DNA from: CAG-826 sp964546565
Lineage (GTDB): Bacteria; Bacillota_I; Bacilli_A; RFN20; CAG-826
Reading direction: 5' to 3'
DNA: 30,007 bases
Assembly: GCA_964546565.1 (NCBI GenBank)
Contig: CAZJKC010000016.1
Span: 1 to 30,007 of the forward strand
The position numbers were made by a program, and so were the translations under genes. Numbering within the stretch: position 1 is the first letter of the stretch; each line of letters starts with the position of its first letter. Positions 1 to 8,145 of the stretch are shown here, piece after piece. The notes under the pieces were generated by a model. That model saw only the letters and a program-made list of their open reading frames with translations, did not search any database and was not told the origin of the DNA.

Positions 1-177
1 AAAAAAATTTTTTCATTTTTTTTATGTTTCTGATTTTTGTGAAGTATTTTTATAAATAATAGGCGTTTCTTTTTTTATAACGATGTTCAATCTAAATAAA
101 AAATACCACAGGTAAGAATTATCTAAGTTATTAATTACCATTTGTTAATGATTAATTTATCTATCATCTTTAAAGCG

Positions 178-186
178 TGATATAAT
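178..186 (+). promoter_or_regulatory. Extended -10 promoter for the first operon
   Basis: TGA followed by TATAAT (hexamer at 181-186) forms an extended -10 element. No good -35 hexamer sits 16-18 bases upstream, which is tolerable for an extended -10 promoter. It lies about 40 bases before the first start codon. Positions 1-177 are very A+T rich and show no gene I can support. Confidence 0.55.
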
Positions 187-224
187 AAGAAGGCATTTAA
201 AAATAGGAGAGGTAGGTGATAAGA

Positions 225-794
225 ATGATCGAAAAAGGAACATGGGTTCAAATTCAAAGTTATAAGCACAATGGTACTCTTCATCGTTTTTGGGATCAGG
301 CTTTGGTGCTTGATATTGATGACGAAATGATTGTTGTAGCATCAAAGAAAACACGTGTTACTGAAGCCGATGGTCGTATTTGGTATACGCGCGAACCGGC
401 AATTACTTTTTTCTCACGAAAATATTGGTACAATGTTATTGCGATGTTAAAAAGTGATGGCGTTTCTTTTTATTGTAATATTGCTTCGCCTACTTTAATA
501 GATGGCTACGCTATTAAATATATTGACTACGATTTAGATTTAAAACTTTATCCCAATAACGTAATTAAAGTACTCGATGAACGTGAATATGAACATCATC
601 GTCAGACATATCAATATAGCGATAAATTAGACTTTATTTTAAAAAAAGAAGTACAGCATATTCAAGATATGATGAAACAAGAAGCATTTCCTTTTCAAAT
701 TGATAAGATTCATTCTTATTACCAAGAATTTTTGAAGTCTTTAGATGAGCAACATCGCATCGGTATGAATAAAGAGGTGGATGACCATGATTAG
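225..794 (+). CDS. ntdp: Nucleoside tri/diphosphate phosphatase, DUF402 (YgaC/Ntdp family)
   Basis: Cytosolic protein of 189 residues that by family hydrolyses nucleoside tri- and diphosphates with a divalent metal. Family landmarks are clear: IQSYKHNGTLHRFW near the N-terminus containing the conserved Arg, the TEADGRIWYTREPAI stretch, FYCNIASPT with the metal-binding Asn, the Asp-rich DYDLDLKLYP, and LDEREYEHH. Length matches the family. Two starts are possible: GTG at 216, six bases after AGGAG, and ATG at 225; I prefer ATG because it fits the family N-terminus. The end overlaps the start of tsaE, so translation is probably coupled. Family assignment is firm; the physiological substrate is not visible here. 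Confidence 0.88.
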   Translation: MIEKGTWVQIQSYKHNGTLHRFWDQALVLDIDDEMIVVASKKTRVTEADGRIWYTREPAITFFSRKYWYNVIAMLKSDGVSFYCNIASPTLIDGYAIKYIDYDLDLKLYPNNVIKVLDEREYEHHRQTYQYSDKLDFILKKEVQHIQDMMKQEAFPFQIDKIHSYYQEFLKSLDEQHRIGMNKEVDDHD

Positions 795-1269
795 CTTTAA
801 TTCGCAAAATGTAAATGATACTTTATTGTTAGGTAAATTAATAGCGGAGCATTCTTTTAAAGGTGCGTTAGTGCTTTTGGATGGTGATTTAGGAGCGGGA
901 AAAACAACTTTAACATCGGGAATGGCCCAATGTTTAGGCATTAAAGAAAAAATCATGAGTCCTACTTTTAATATTTTAAAATGTTATTTTGTGAAGCCGC
1001 TTTCTTTGTATCACATTGATGCTTATCGTTTAGAAGAAAATACAAATAGAGATATTGGCTTAGAAGAGTTTATTGAAGGTGATGGTCTTTGTGTTATTGA
1101 ATGGCCTAATTTTATTAAAGAATGGATTCCTTCAAAATATTTAAAAGTGCGCATTGAACATGTTGACGGTAGTAATAAAAGAAAAATTACGATAGCGTGT
1201 TTCGATGACCGTTTTGCTTCATTGATAGAGGAGATTAAGGAGGTCTTTCCATGTACCGAGTATTGTTAG
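787..1269 (+). CDS. tsaE: tRNA t6A biosynthesis ATPase TsaE
   Basis: P-loop ATPase needed for threonylcarbamoyl-adenosine (t6A) formation at position 37 of ANN-decoding tRNAs, working with TsaB and TsaD. The Walker A motif GDLGAGKT is at residues 33-40, followed by SPTFNI and the typical HIDAYRLE and CVIEWP segments. The product is 160 residues, normal for the family. ATG at 787 is chosen over ATG at 781 because AGAGGTGG at 772-779 is seven bases from 787 but only one base from 781. The start lies inside the end of the DUF402 gene and the end overlaps tsaB by 19 bases. Confidence 0.93.
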   Translation: MISFNSQNVNDTLLLGKLIAEHSFKGALVLLDGDLGAGKTTLTSGMAQCLGIKEKIMSPTFNILKCYFVKPLSLYHIDAYRLEENTNRDIGLEEFIEGDGLCVIEWPNFIKEWIPSKYLKVRIEHVDGSNKRKITIACFDDRFASLIEEIKEVFPCTEYC

Positions 1270-1835
1270 ATAGTTCTTTTCGTGAATTAGCGGTTGGTTT
1301 AGCTAAGGATGGTCATATTATCGATAAAATTGAATATGAAGCATGGCAAAGACAAAGTGAAACGATGATTCCTGAAATTGCTAAACTTTTAAAAAAATAT
1401 GATGTAAAAAATGAAGAAATTGAAGCGGTAGTTGTTTCGATAGGCCCCGGTTCATATACGGGTGTTCGTATTTCTTTAACAATTGCGAAAGTCATGGCGT
1501 TAGCCCTTTCATGTAAATTATATACCGTTTCTTCTTTAGAAATATTAAAAGATAGCAGAAAGCCGTCTATTTGCTTAATTAATGCTCGTAGTAATCGCTC
1601 ATATATCGGTGTATACGATCAAGACTCTTGCCTTATTAAAGACACTATTTGGACGAATGATAAAGTTTTACAATTTATTAATGATAATAAAGATTTTTGT
1701 CTATGTGGTGAGACGGAGTATTTAAATCTAGAGGGTTGTAAAAGCGATATTATCCAAAGGATGCTTGATATTTCTATCAAGACGAAAGAACAAGACAATA
1801 TCTTATCTATTAGACCTGTTTATTTAAAGGACTAG
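1251..1835 (+). CDS. tsaB: t6A complex subunit TsaB
   Basis: Actin-fold (ASKHA) partner of TsaD in t6A synthesis; it lacks catalysis itself and scaffolds the TsaB-TsaD-TsaE complex. Seen: LLDSSFRELAVGL at the N-terminus, the VVSIGPGSYTGVRI motif near residues 61-74, and the ...SIRPVYLKD C-terminus typical of the family. At 194 residues it is shorter than the Bacillus homologue (about 230), so the second subdomain is compact. The start has a near-perfect site, AAGGAGGT, and overlaps tsaE by 19 bases. rimI follows after three bases. Confidence 0.92.
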   Translation: MYRVLLDSSFRELAVGLAKDGHIIDKIEYEAWQRQSETMIPEIAKLLKKYDVKNEEIEAVVVSIGPGSYTGVRISLTIAKVMALALSCKLYTVSSLEILKDSRKPSICLINARSNRSYIGVYDQDSCLIKDTIWTNDKVLQFINDNKDFCLCGETEYLNLEGCKSDIIQRMLDISIKTKEQDNILSIRPVYLKD

Positions 1836-1838
1836 CTT

Positions 1839-2300
1839 ATGAATATTGTTAAAATGACTAAAGAAGATATGGCAGAAGTGCTTCTTTTAGATAAAGAATG
1901 CTTTATTTCTCCTTGGGACGAATCTCAATTTACTTATGAACTTGAGGAAAATCCTTTTGCCGTTTTATTAGTGGCTAAAGAACAAGACGTTATTGTGGGT
2001 TTTATTGATTTTTGGATAACTTTTGAATTTGGATCCATTAATCAAATTGCGGTTATTCCCGCATATCGTCAGCAAGGCATTGCCTCTTTATTGTTAAAGC
2101 ATGCTTTTAATCAAATGGTTAATGCGGGCGTGTATGAAGTAACTTTAGAAGTGCGGTATCACAATAAATCCGCGATTTCATTTTATAAAAAACATGGTTT
2201 TAATGTGCTTTTAACAAAAGAACATTATTATGATAATGGCGATGATGCATATTATATGGGAAGGAGATTAGTTTATGGGCAAGATAATTTTAGCGATTGA
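1839..2300 (+). CDS. rimI: Ribosomal protein S18 alanine N-acetyltransferase RimI
   Basis: GNAT acetyltransferase of 153 residues. The acetyl-CoA loop appears as AVIPAYRQQGIASLLL, followed by VTLEVRYHNKSAISFYKKHGF, a signature shared by RimI proteins. Position between tsaB and tsaD is the conserved gene order in Bacillota and supports RimI over a generic GNAT. Its end overlaps tsaD by 26 bases. By family knowledge it acetylates the N-terminus of S18 and possibly other proteins; the target here is inferred. Confidence 0.88.
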   Translation: MNIVKMTKEDMAEVLLLDKECFISPWDESQFTYELEENPFAVLLVAKEQDVIVGFIDFWITFEFGSINQIAVIPAYRQQGIASLLLKHAFNQMVNAGVYEVTLEVRYHNKSAISFYKKHGFNVLLTKEHYYDNGDDAYYMGRRLVYGQDNFSD

Positions 2301-3291
2301 ATCGAGTTGTGATGAAACGGCTGTAGCCATTACTAAAAATGGTGAATTACTCGCTAATGTGGTAGCTACGCAAATTGAAGTTCATCAAAAATATGGTGGT
2401 GTAATGCCAGAAATTGCGTCTCGTTTGCATGCCGAAAATATTGGTGTAGTGTTAAAAGAAGCTTTGGAACAAGCCCATCTTACATTTGCTGATGTCGATG
2501 CTTTTGCGGTGACTAGAGGGCCTGGATTAATAGGAGCTTTACATGTCGGACTTCAAGCAGCAAAGACCTTGGCGATGCTTTATCATAAACCATTAATACC
2601 AGTGCATCATTTGGCTGGCCATATTTACGCTAATGAATATGTTAAACCTCTTGTTTTCCCGTTACTTGCTATCGTTGTTAGCGGTGGCAACACGGAATTA
2701 GTGATTATGAAAGATCATTTAGATTTTCATATTATAGGTGAAACAAAGGATGATGCGGTTGGGGAATGTTATGATAAAGTGGCTCGCGTTCTTGGCTTGC
2801 CATATCCGGGCGGAATTCCGATTGATAAGTTGGCCAAAAATGGTCAAAACACTTATCACTTACCATCACCTTTACATGATGGCTCATATGATTTCTCATA
2901 TTCAGGGTTAAAAACAGCGGTTATTAATCTTGTTCACAATCTCGAGATGAAAAAAGAAACTCTTCGTGTTGAAGATTTATGTGCTTCATTTCAAGAAACC
3001 GCTATTGAGATGATTATTGAAAGGGCCAAACGCGCTGTTAAAGAATATAATGTTCAACAAGTTGTTCTCGCTGGAGGTGTATCGGCCAATAGTTATTTAC
3101 GGAAAAGAATTGTGGAAACATATGAAAATAGCCATGTTGATGTCATTATCCCCCCAATGTGGTGTTGTACCGATAATGCCGCTATGATTGCGAAAGTTGC
3201 AGAGCGTTTATATGATAAAAAAGTATTTGCGGATTTGTCATTATCGGTTGATCCGAGTTGGCAAATAGATGAATATCTAAATTTTAATTAA
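2275..3291 (+). CDS. tsaD: tRNA N6-adenosine threonylcarbamoyltransferase TsaD
   Basis: Catalytic subunit of t6A synthesis, 338 residues, full length. Seen: ESSCDETAVA at residues 9-18, PEIASRLHAEN near 45-55, the metal-binding HLAGH (His112 and His116), SGGNTELV, the YPGGIPIDKLAKNG segment, and the C-terminal LAGGVSANSYLR nucleotide-binding loop. It starts inside rimI behind GGAAGGAGAT, so tsaE-tsaB-rimI-tsaD form one coupled operon. No terminator is visible after it; the 95-base gap to asnS contains a possible promoter. Confidence 0.96.
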   Translation: MGKIILAIESSCDETAVAITKNGELLANVVATQIEVHQKYGGVMPEIASRLHAENIGVVLKEALEQAHLTFADVDAFAVTRGPGLIGALHVGLQAAKTLAMLYHKPLIPVHHLAGHIYANEYVKPLVFPLLAIVVSGGNTELVIMKDHLDFHIIGETKDDAVGECYDKVARVLGLPYPGGIPIDKLAKNGQNTYHLPSPLHDGSYDFSYSGLKTAVINLVHNLEMKKETLRVEDLCASFQETAIEMIIERAKRAVKEYNVQQVVLAGGVSANSYLRKRIVETYENSHVDVIIPPMWCCTDNAAMIAKVAERLYDKKVFADLSLSVDPSWQIDEYLNFN

Positions 3292-3339
3292 TAAAAGGAT
3301 AAATAATATAAAATACAAGCAAAAATAATGAAAAATAGG

Positions 3340-3345
3340 TATAAT
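3340..3345 (+). promoter_or_regulatory. Candidate -10 box upstream of asnS
   Basis: A perfect TATAAT hexamer lies 41 bases upstream of the asnS start in the 95-base gap after tsaD. The -35 region is weak and there is no TG extension. I see no T-box stem or specifier arrangement in this short leader, although asnS is a tRNA-synthetase gene. Confidence 0.4.
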
Positions 3346-3386
3346 AGAAATACGTTATATCTTATCGAGCACAAGGAGGAAAAAGT

Positions 3387-4778
3387 GTGGAAGAGTTTAT
3401 GACTGTACGCGAATGTTATGAAGCGTGTAAATATGGCAATGATTTTGAAAAAGAATCAATTGATGAAGTAGAATTTGAAGGATGGGTACGTACTAATCGT
3501 GATAATGGATCGGTAGGATTCATCGAATTTAATGATGGAACATATTTTAAAAATGCGCAATTAGTGTATGTTAAAAATGAATGTGAAAATTATGATGAGA
3601 TTTCTCATTTGTCAACGGGTTCAGCCATTTGTATTACCGGGAAATTTGTTTTGACCCCAGAAGCTAAACAACCTTTTGAAATTCATTTAAAGAAAGTTGT
3701 TGTCGAAGGTACAGTCGCGGCGGATTATCCTTTACAAAAGAAGCGACATAGTTTTGAATTCTTAAGAGACATTGCTCATCTTCGTCCACGGACTAATACC
3801 TTTACCGCCTTGTATCGAGTGCGCAGTGTCTTATCAATGGCGATTCATGAATTTTTCCAATCACAAGGATTTGTGTATGTGCATACACCTATCATTACCG
3901 GAAATGATGCCGAAGGAGCTGGTGAGGCTTTTCATGTTGTAACTGATTTAAAGAAGCCTGATGAATTCTTTTCGAAAGCTGCTAGTTTAACGGTTTCAGG
4001 ACAACTTCATGCTGAGGCTTTCGCTTTAGCGTTCCGTGATGTTTATACTTTTGGTCCTACTTTCCGTGCTGAAAAATCTAATACACCGCGTCATGCAGCT
4101 GAATTCTGGATGATTGAACCAGAAATTGCTTTTGCGGATTTAGAAGATGATATGGATTTAATTGAAGATTGTATCAAATACACTATTAGTTATGTATTAG
4201 AAAATTGCCCAGAAGAAATGGAATTCTTCAATAAAATGATTTCTGTAGGCATAATTGATCGTTTAAAATCAGTAGCCTCATCTTCATTTAAACGCATGAC
4301 CTATACGGAAGCTATTGATATTTTATTAAAAGCTCAACAAGAAGGTTATGAATTTGAATATAAAAATATTTTCTGGGGAATGGATTTACAAAGCGAACAT
4401 GAAAGATATTTAGCAGAGAAAATTGTTCAAGGACCAATGTTCTTAACGGATTATCCTAAAGATATTAAAGCCTTCTATATGCGCCTTAATGATGATGGTA
4501 AAACCGTTGCAGCTTGTGACTTATTAGTTCCTGGTGTTGGTGAATTAGTGGGTGGTTCCCAAAGAGAAGAAAGATATTATTTATTAAAAGCACGTATGGA
4601 TGAGCTCCATATGAATATAGATACTCTTGAATGGTATCTTGACTTACGTCGTTATGGTGGTTGTAAACATGCTGGCTTTGGTATTGGCTTTGATCGCTTA
4701 TTAATGTTTATTACCGGCGTTAGCAATATCCGTGATTCGGAACCATTCCCACGGACATTTAACAATTTAAAATATTAA
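3387..4778 (+). CDS. asnS: Asparaginyl-tRNA synthetase
   Basis: Class IIb aminoacyl-tRNA synthetase that charges tRNA-Asn, 463 residues, the usual length. An N-terminal OB-fold anticodon-binding domain covers roughly residues 25-115 (EFEGWVRTNRDNG). The catalytic core has motif 2 (TFRAEKSNTPRHAAEFWMIE) and motif 3 (GFGIGFDRLLMFITG). The PKDIKAFYMR and EFWMIEPE segments fit AsnRS rather than AspRS. GTG at 3387 is the start because AAGGAGGA at 3373-3380 is six bases upstream; the in-frame ATG at 3399 would be 18 bases away. Its presence suggests direct charging of tRNA-Asn rather than sole reliance on transamidation. Confidence 0.96.
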   Translation: MEEFMTVRECYEACKYGNDFEKESIDEVEFEGWVRTNRDNGSVGFIEFNDGTYFKNAQLVYVKNECENYDEISHLSTGSAICITGKFVLTPEAKQPFEIHLKKVVVEGTVAADYPLQKKRHSFEFLRDIAHLRPRTNTFTALYRVRSVLSMAIHEFFQSQGFVYVHTPIITGNDAEGAGEAFHVVTDLKKPDEFFSKAASLTVSGQLHAEAFALAFRDVYTFGPTFRAEKSNTPRHAAEFWMIEPEIAFADLEDDMDLIEDCIKYTISYVLENCPEEMEFFNKMISVGIIDRLKSVASSSFKRMTYTEAIDILLKAQQEGYEFEYKNIFWGMDLQSEHERYLAEKIVQGPMFLTDYPKDIKAFYMRLNDDGKTVAACDLLVPGVGELVGGSQREERYYLLKARMDELHMNIDTLEWYLDLRRYGGCKHAGFGIGFDRLLMFITGVSNIRDSEPFPRTFNNLKY

Positions 4779-4800
4779 GATAAGAAAGGATGATGTTCTC

Positions 4801-5898
4801 ATGGCGGAAATGATTACCGATGAAGAAGAAAGCAAACTAAAAATACGTCTTAAATCACAACGTCATGTACGGGCTCTTTTGATTATTGTTAATCTTCTTT
4901 TAGTCTTCTATATTATTTACTTTATTGGTGATTTAGTTGCCGAAAAAGTGAATAATAAAGATGCCGATATTGTATCTCTCGATGATTTATCGCGCGGTAA
5001 ATCGAAAAATCGTTATGAAGAGTTAATGAATGGTAGACAAAAGATTATTGGTGATTATATGGTGTATGGTACTTCATTACATTTAAGTGAAGAAAAACTC
5101 TCATTGCTAAATTACACGCCAATGAGCAATATCTATTTATTAAGAACATCTGATGGAGCTCTTATTAATACGGAAATTGATGCGGAAGTTAATGAGGGTA
5201 TTGATTTAAAGTATTTAGAAGAAGGCGATTACTTATTAGCGATAGGAACTAGTCAAGAAAAAGAAGTTATCAAGATTATTTTAGGTAAAGAAAGATATGA
5301 AGAAACGATTTATAGTTTACCTCTTTATCAAAATTCACGTTTAAGAAAGAAAATATCTCTTTATGCTTATCCACACAATCCGGCTTTTGTTATTAAAGTA
5401 CGTGATGTATATGAAATTGATAAAGATTATTATGATTTAGTAGTGCAAGGAAATGAAGAGAATCGTCATTCTTTTATTGAAACAATAAATAACGATGATA
5501 AGCTAAATAAATTAAATCTTAAAATTAAGGAAATTGATGCCGATAAAACATTACTTGATGCCTATATAACACAAGCGACAACCGCAATTGAATTAGTAAA
5601 TAATGAAACATCTTATATTGTTAACTCCCATTATGTAAAAAGTGATTTTATAAAAGATAATATCTTTGATGATGGCTCCTTAAAAGGATATGATCAAAAT
5701 AACTTTATTCGCGAATTAGGAGGATATGCTTTTCAAAGTGGATCTCGTCAAAAAGATATTGCATCTTCATTTGAAGTGACACAAGGATTAGGCGTTCATG
5801 ATGCAGGGAAGATGGCATTATCCATCAATTCAAAAGATCAAAATGATTTAAAAACGCAAGTTCTTGCGGCGATGAATTTTCTTATTAAAAATCGATAA
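4801..5898 (+). CDS. Membrane-anchored protein of unknown function
   Basis: A 365-residue protein I do not recognise. A charged cytosolic N-terminus of about 24 residues is followed by one transmembrane segment at about 25-45 (LLIIVNLLLVFYIIYFIGDL), and the remaining 320 residues should lie outside the cell. The external part has a compact mixed alpha/beta look, with LEEGDYLLAIGTS near the middle and FQSGSRQKDIASSF and GVHDAGKMALSIN near the end. There is no lipobox and no catalytic motif I can assign. It starts 22 bases after asnS behind AAGGATG and ends at a strong terminator, so it may be read from the asnS promoter. A cell-wall or envelope role is only inferred from topology. Confidence 0.8.
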   Translation: MAEMITDEEESKLKIRLKSQRHVRALLIIVNLLLVFYIIYFIGDLVAEKVNNKDADIVSLDDLSRGKSKNRYEELMNGRQKIIGDYMVYGTSLHLSEEKLSLLNYTPMSNIYLLRTSDGALINTEIDAEVNEGIDLKYLEEGDYLLAIGTSQEKEVIKIILGKERYEETIYSLPLYQNSRLRKKISLYAYPHNPAFVIKVRDVYEIDKDYYDLVVQGNEENRHSFIETINNDDKLNKLNLKIKEIDADKTLLDAYITQATTAIELVNNETSYIVNSHYVKSDFIKDNIFDDGSLKGYDQNNFIRELGGYAFQSGSRQKDIASSFEVTQGLGVHDAGKMALSINSKDQNDLKTQVLAAMNFLIKNR

Positions 5899-5899
5899 T

Positions 5900-5932
5900 A
5901 AAAGGTATTGAGTGCATCTCAATACCTTTTTT
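5900..5932. terminator. Bidirectional rho-independent terminator
   Basis: Perfect 13-bp stem (5900-5912 with 5918-5930), loop TGCAT, flanked by A-run and T-run, so it can stop transcription from both sides. It separates the asnS unit from the convergent membrane-protein genes on the minus strand. Confidence 0.9.
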
Positions 5933-5952
5933 GCACGTTTTATAGTCAAACA

Positions 5953-6588
5953 TTAAATATCATTGTCTTCAGCTAATTTCTCTAAATTCTTGGCATACAC
6001 ATCTTTAGACATTTTTAATATACGATAAGTGCGAGCAATTAAAGCCTGGATTTCGATGAGATACCAAATGAGGCCGATAAAGAATAAAGGTACGCTAATA
6101 TAACTGATCCAAGCATGAATATCATTATATAAGAAAGTTGGAGAGTGCTCTAAAGAAGGCCAATCACAAGGAATGTTTAATCCAAAGAAGTTATGACGAG
6201 GAATCTCTTTCCAATTATATATAAAGAAGAGACTTCTAAATCCTTTATCTATCGAAAAAAGGAAGGAACTGGTTTCATTAGTAATTAAACAAAAAACCAA
6301 AACGATTAAAAATGATATAAGCATTAAAAGAAGAGGAATCCATGATTTTTTATAAAAATAGCGAAGACTTTTAGTATGCGCTACTTTACGAAAATGCTTT
6401 GTATCTTTGACAACTTTTAATTTGACCATGTCATACATATAAGTATCAACAACTTTACCTTGTCTTTTCATTATTTTTTTAACAATTAAAACGATATAGC
6501 CTATTAAAACGAATAAAAGAATGACTACAAGGCATAAGGCAATAAGAACACGCTTGTCATTTTCGGTTAATTTAATAAGATTAATCAT
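5953..6588 (-). CDS. Membrane protein of unknown function
   Basis: Unrecognised 211-residue protein with three likely transmembrane segments: one near residues 14-37 (LIALCLVVILLFVLIGYIV), one near 85-107 and one near 163-185. Between the last two lies an external loop rich in aromatic residues and prolines. ATG at 6588 is chosen because GAAGGTGG lies about eight bases upstream, while the in-frame ATG at 6606 has no binding site. The start overlaps the end of the preceding membrane gene by eight bases, so the pair is co-translated and probably forms one functional unit. Function unknown. Confidence 0.72.
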   Translation of the reverse strand: MINLIKLTENDKRVLIALCLVVILLFVLIGYIVLIVKKIMKRQGKVVDTYMYDMVKLKVVKDTKHFRKVAHTKSLRYFYKKSWIPLLLMLISFLIVLVFCLITNETSSFLFSIDKGFRSLFFIYNWKEIPRHNFFGLNIPCDWPSLEHSPTFLYNDIHAWISYISVPLFFIGLIWYLIEIQALIARTYRILKMSKDVYAKNLEKLAEDNDI

Positions 6589-6967
6589 GGGACTCACCAC
6601 CTTCATCGTTGGGAAGTGATGCTAAGTTGTCTTCTTCTTCTTCTTTTTGAACTTCAATAGGAGCATATTTATTAGTCTCATTACTTTCTTGATAAGGTTT
6701 ACTTGTAACTACATCTACTGCAATCGCTTCTTGAGCTTTTTTAATTCGCATTACTTCATAATCTTCAATAAGCAAGCCAAGAGGGTCTTTGATTTCATCT
6801 TTATTTTTGACAAAAAGATTATGAATATCGGTGATAATAATGCGAATAGTAGTTATGAAAAACACTATTAATCCATAGACGGCCATAATAGCTAATAATG
6901 ATATCCATAAAGGACTTAAGATAATGGCGAGCACACCTTGTCCACAAATCTTTAAAAAATTAAACAT
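6581..6967 (-). CDS. Small membrane protein with acidic tail
   Basis: Unrecognised 128-residue protein. One or two hydrophobic segments occupy residues 10-45 (GVLAIILSPLWISLLAIMAV), and the rest is a hydrophilic tail with a run of acidic residues (KEEEEDN), probably cytosolic and disordered. The start at ATG 6967 is supported by AGAGGT seven bases upstream; an in-frame TTG one codon earlier is less likely. It is the first gene of a two-gene minus-strand operon with the 211-residue membrane protein. Confidence 0.7.
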   Translation of the reverse strand: MFNFLKICGQGVLAIILSPLWISLLAIMAVYGLIVFFITTIRIIITDIHNLFVKNKDEIKDPLGLLIEDYEVMRIKKAQEAIAVDVVTSKPYQESNETNKYAPIEVQKEEEEDNLASLPNDEGGESHD

Positions 6968-6991
6968 CAATAGTACCTCTTTCTTATTTTT

Positions 6992-7020
6992 ATCTTACCC
7001 CGAAATTACCATCTAAGCAA
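6992..7020 (-). promoter_or_regulatory. Candidate promoter for the membrane-protein pair
   Basis: Read on the minus strand: TTGCTT (7020-7015), 17-base spacer, TAAGAT (6997-6992), ending 24 bases before the start codon at 6967. The spacing is ideal and both boxes are partial matches. Confidence 0.45.
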
Positions 7021-7077
7021 ATAATTATCTCTTTTTATGAAAGAAAAAAATGTTTGGGAATAGTTTTGCTTTATTAA

Positions 7078-7950
7078 TTATTTAAATAAGTGAGCGTATT
7101 TATAGCAATAGATACCGAAAATAGCAAGTATTATCGACCAATAGGAAATGCATAAATAATTATAACCGGGTAATAATGTTAAAAAAATTGCGACTCCAAA
7201 TAGCAATAAAAGAGATAAAACAATAATCATCCAATAACGTTTTTGCTTAATGATATAGTAAAGTGATGGTAAAGATATAATTAATCCAATAGCGAGGAAA
7301 AAGGCAGCAATATCTTTTGTAAAATACATAGTGACACCGCTGATAAAGGAACATAATACCCCACCATAAAGAAGCCATTTAATGGGAGAATCATCAAAAT
7401 AGATAAACACATCAAATTTTTTCATTTCACTAAAAATAATTAGGGAAGTGATAATTGTTTGAGCAAGAGATGTAATGGCAATAAAAATAGGGAAAAGAGT
7501 TCGGGCCTCTGTTTCTGTTAATGAGAAAAGGGCTTGAAAGGCGGCACTCATGGATATTTTAAAAAAACATTCAGAAATCCAAAATAGTCCCCACATAATG
7601 ATAGAATTAGCTAAAAAAGTAATGATTATAATATATAAGCCATGGACTTTCTTTTTAATCATTAAAGCAAATAATAAGCCACTTAATAAACTCGGAACAA
7701 GATAATATAAAGTTTTTTCAAAATTAATGAGAAAACAAATGGCTAATGAAGCAAAAAAGTAACAAAATGCCATTCTTTTTTCACAAAAAATGAAAGTAAA
7801 AGTGGAAATAAAAGGAAAAAATAATATTAATAAAAGATCCGCTAGAAGAAATGTTATAGCGAATGAACTAATGAGAATAATTAAAGCGTTTATAGCGGTC
7901 ATCAATCCCGCTAAAGCTAAACTTTGAATCATATTTTTCTTTTTAATCAT
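7078..7950 (-). CDS. Polytopic membrane protein, possibly DUF2232/YybS-like
   Basis: A 290-residue, very hydrophobic protein with about eight transmembrane helices and no long soluble domain. The start is set at ATG 7950 (MIKKKNMIQSLALAG) because AAGGGTGAT lies just upstream and the N-terminus then reads as a normal membrane protein; the frame stays open further upstream to 8067 without a binding site. Length, topology and N-terminal pattern resemble the YybS/DUF2232 family and, more loosely, ECF transporter substrate-binding subunits. I cannot separate these by eye. It is transcribed divergently from the lipoprotein gene at 8146. Confidence 0.7.
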   Translation of the reverse strand: MIKKKNMIQSLALAGLMTAINALIILISSFAITFLLADLLLILFFPFISTFTFIFCEKRMAFCYFFASLAICFLINFEKTLYYLVPSLLSGLLFALMIKKKVHGLYIIIITFLANSIIMWGLFWISECFFKISMSAAFQALFSLTETEARTLFPIFIAITSLAQTIITSLIIFSEMKKFDVFIYFDDSPIKWLLYGGVLCSFISGVTMYFTKDIAAFFLAIGLIISLPSLYYIIKQKRYWMIIVLSLLLLFGVAIFLTLLPGYNYLCISYWSIILAIFGIYCYKYAHLFK

Positions 7951-8145
7951 CGTATCACCCTTACAATATAAGAGTACCACAAAAAAACAATTTAATAATG
8001 CATATCTTTGGACTTTTAGACTATTTTTTTTATATGTATAACTTTTTTTCTTTGATTGAATTATCATTTATTCAAAAAATAGTAGACTTTTATAGTTAAA
8101 TTATTGTAGTATTTTATTATATTTTTAAAGGGAGGATAATTTATT

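Noticed and set aside
3292..3386. T-box riboswitch before asnS
   Set aside because: The leader is too short and lacks specifier, T-box and antiterminator elements.
7951..8067. Longer N-terminus for the membrane protein at 7078-7950
   Set aside because: No ribosome site at 8067; the extension is Lys/Ser-rich, unlike the family, and would cross the intergenic promoter zone.
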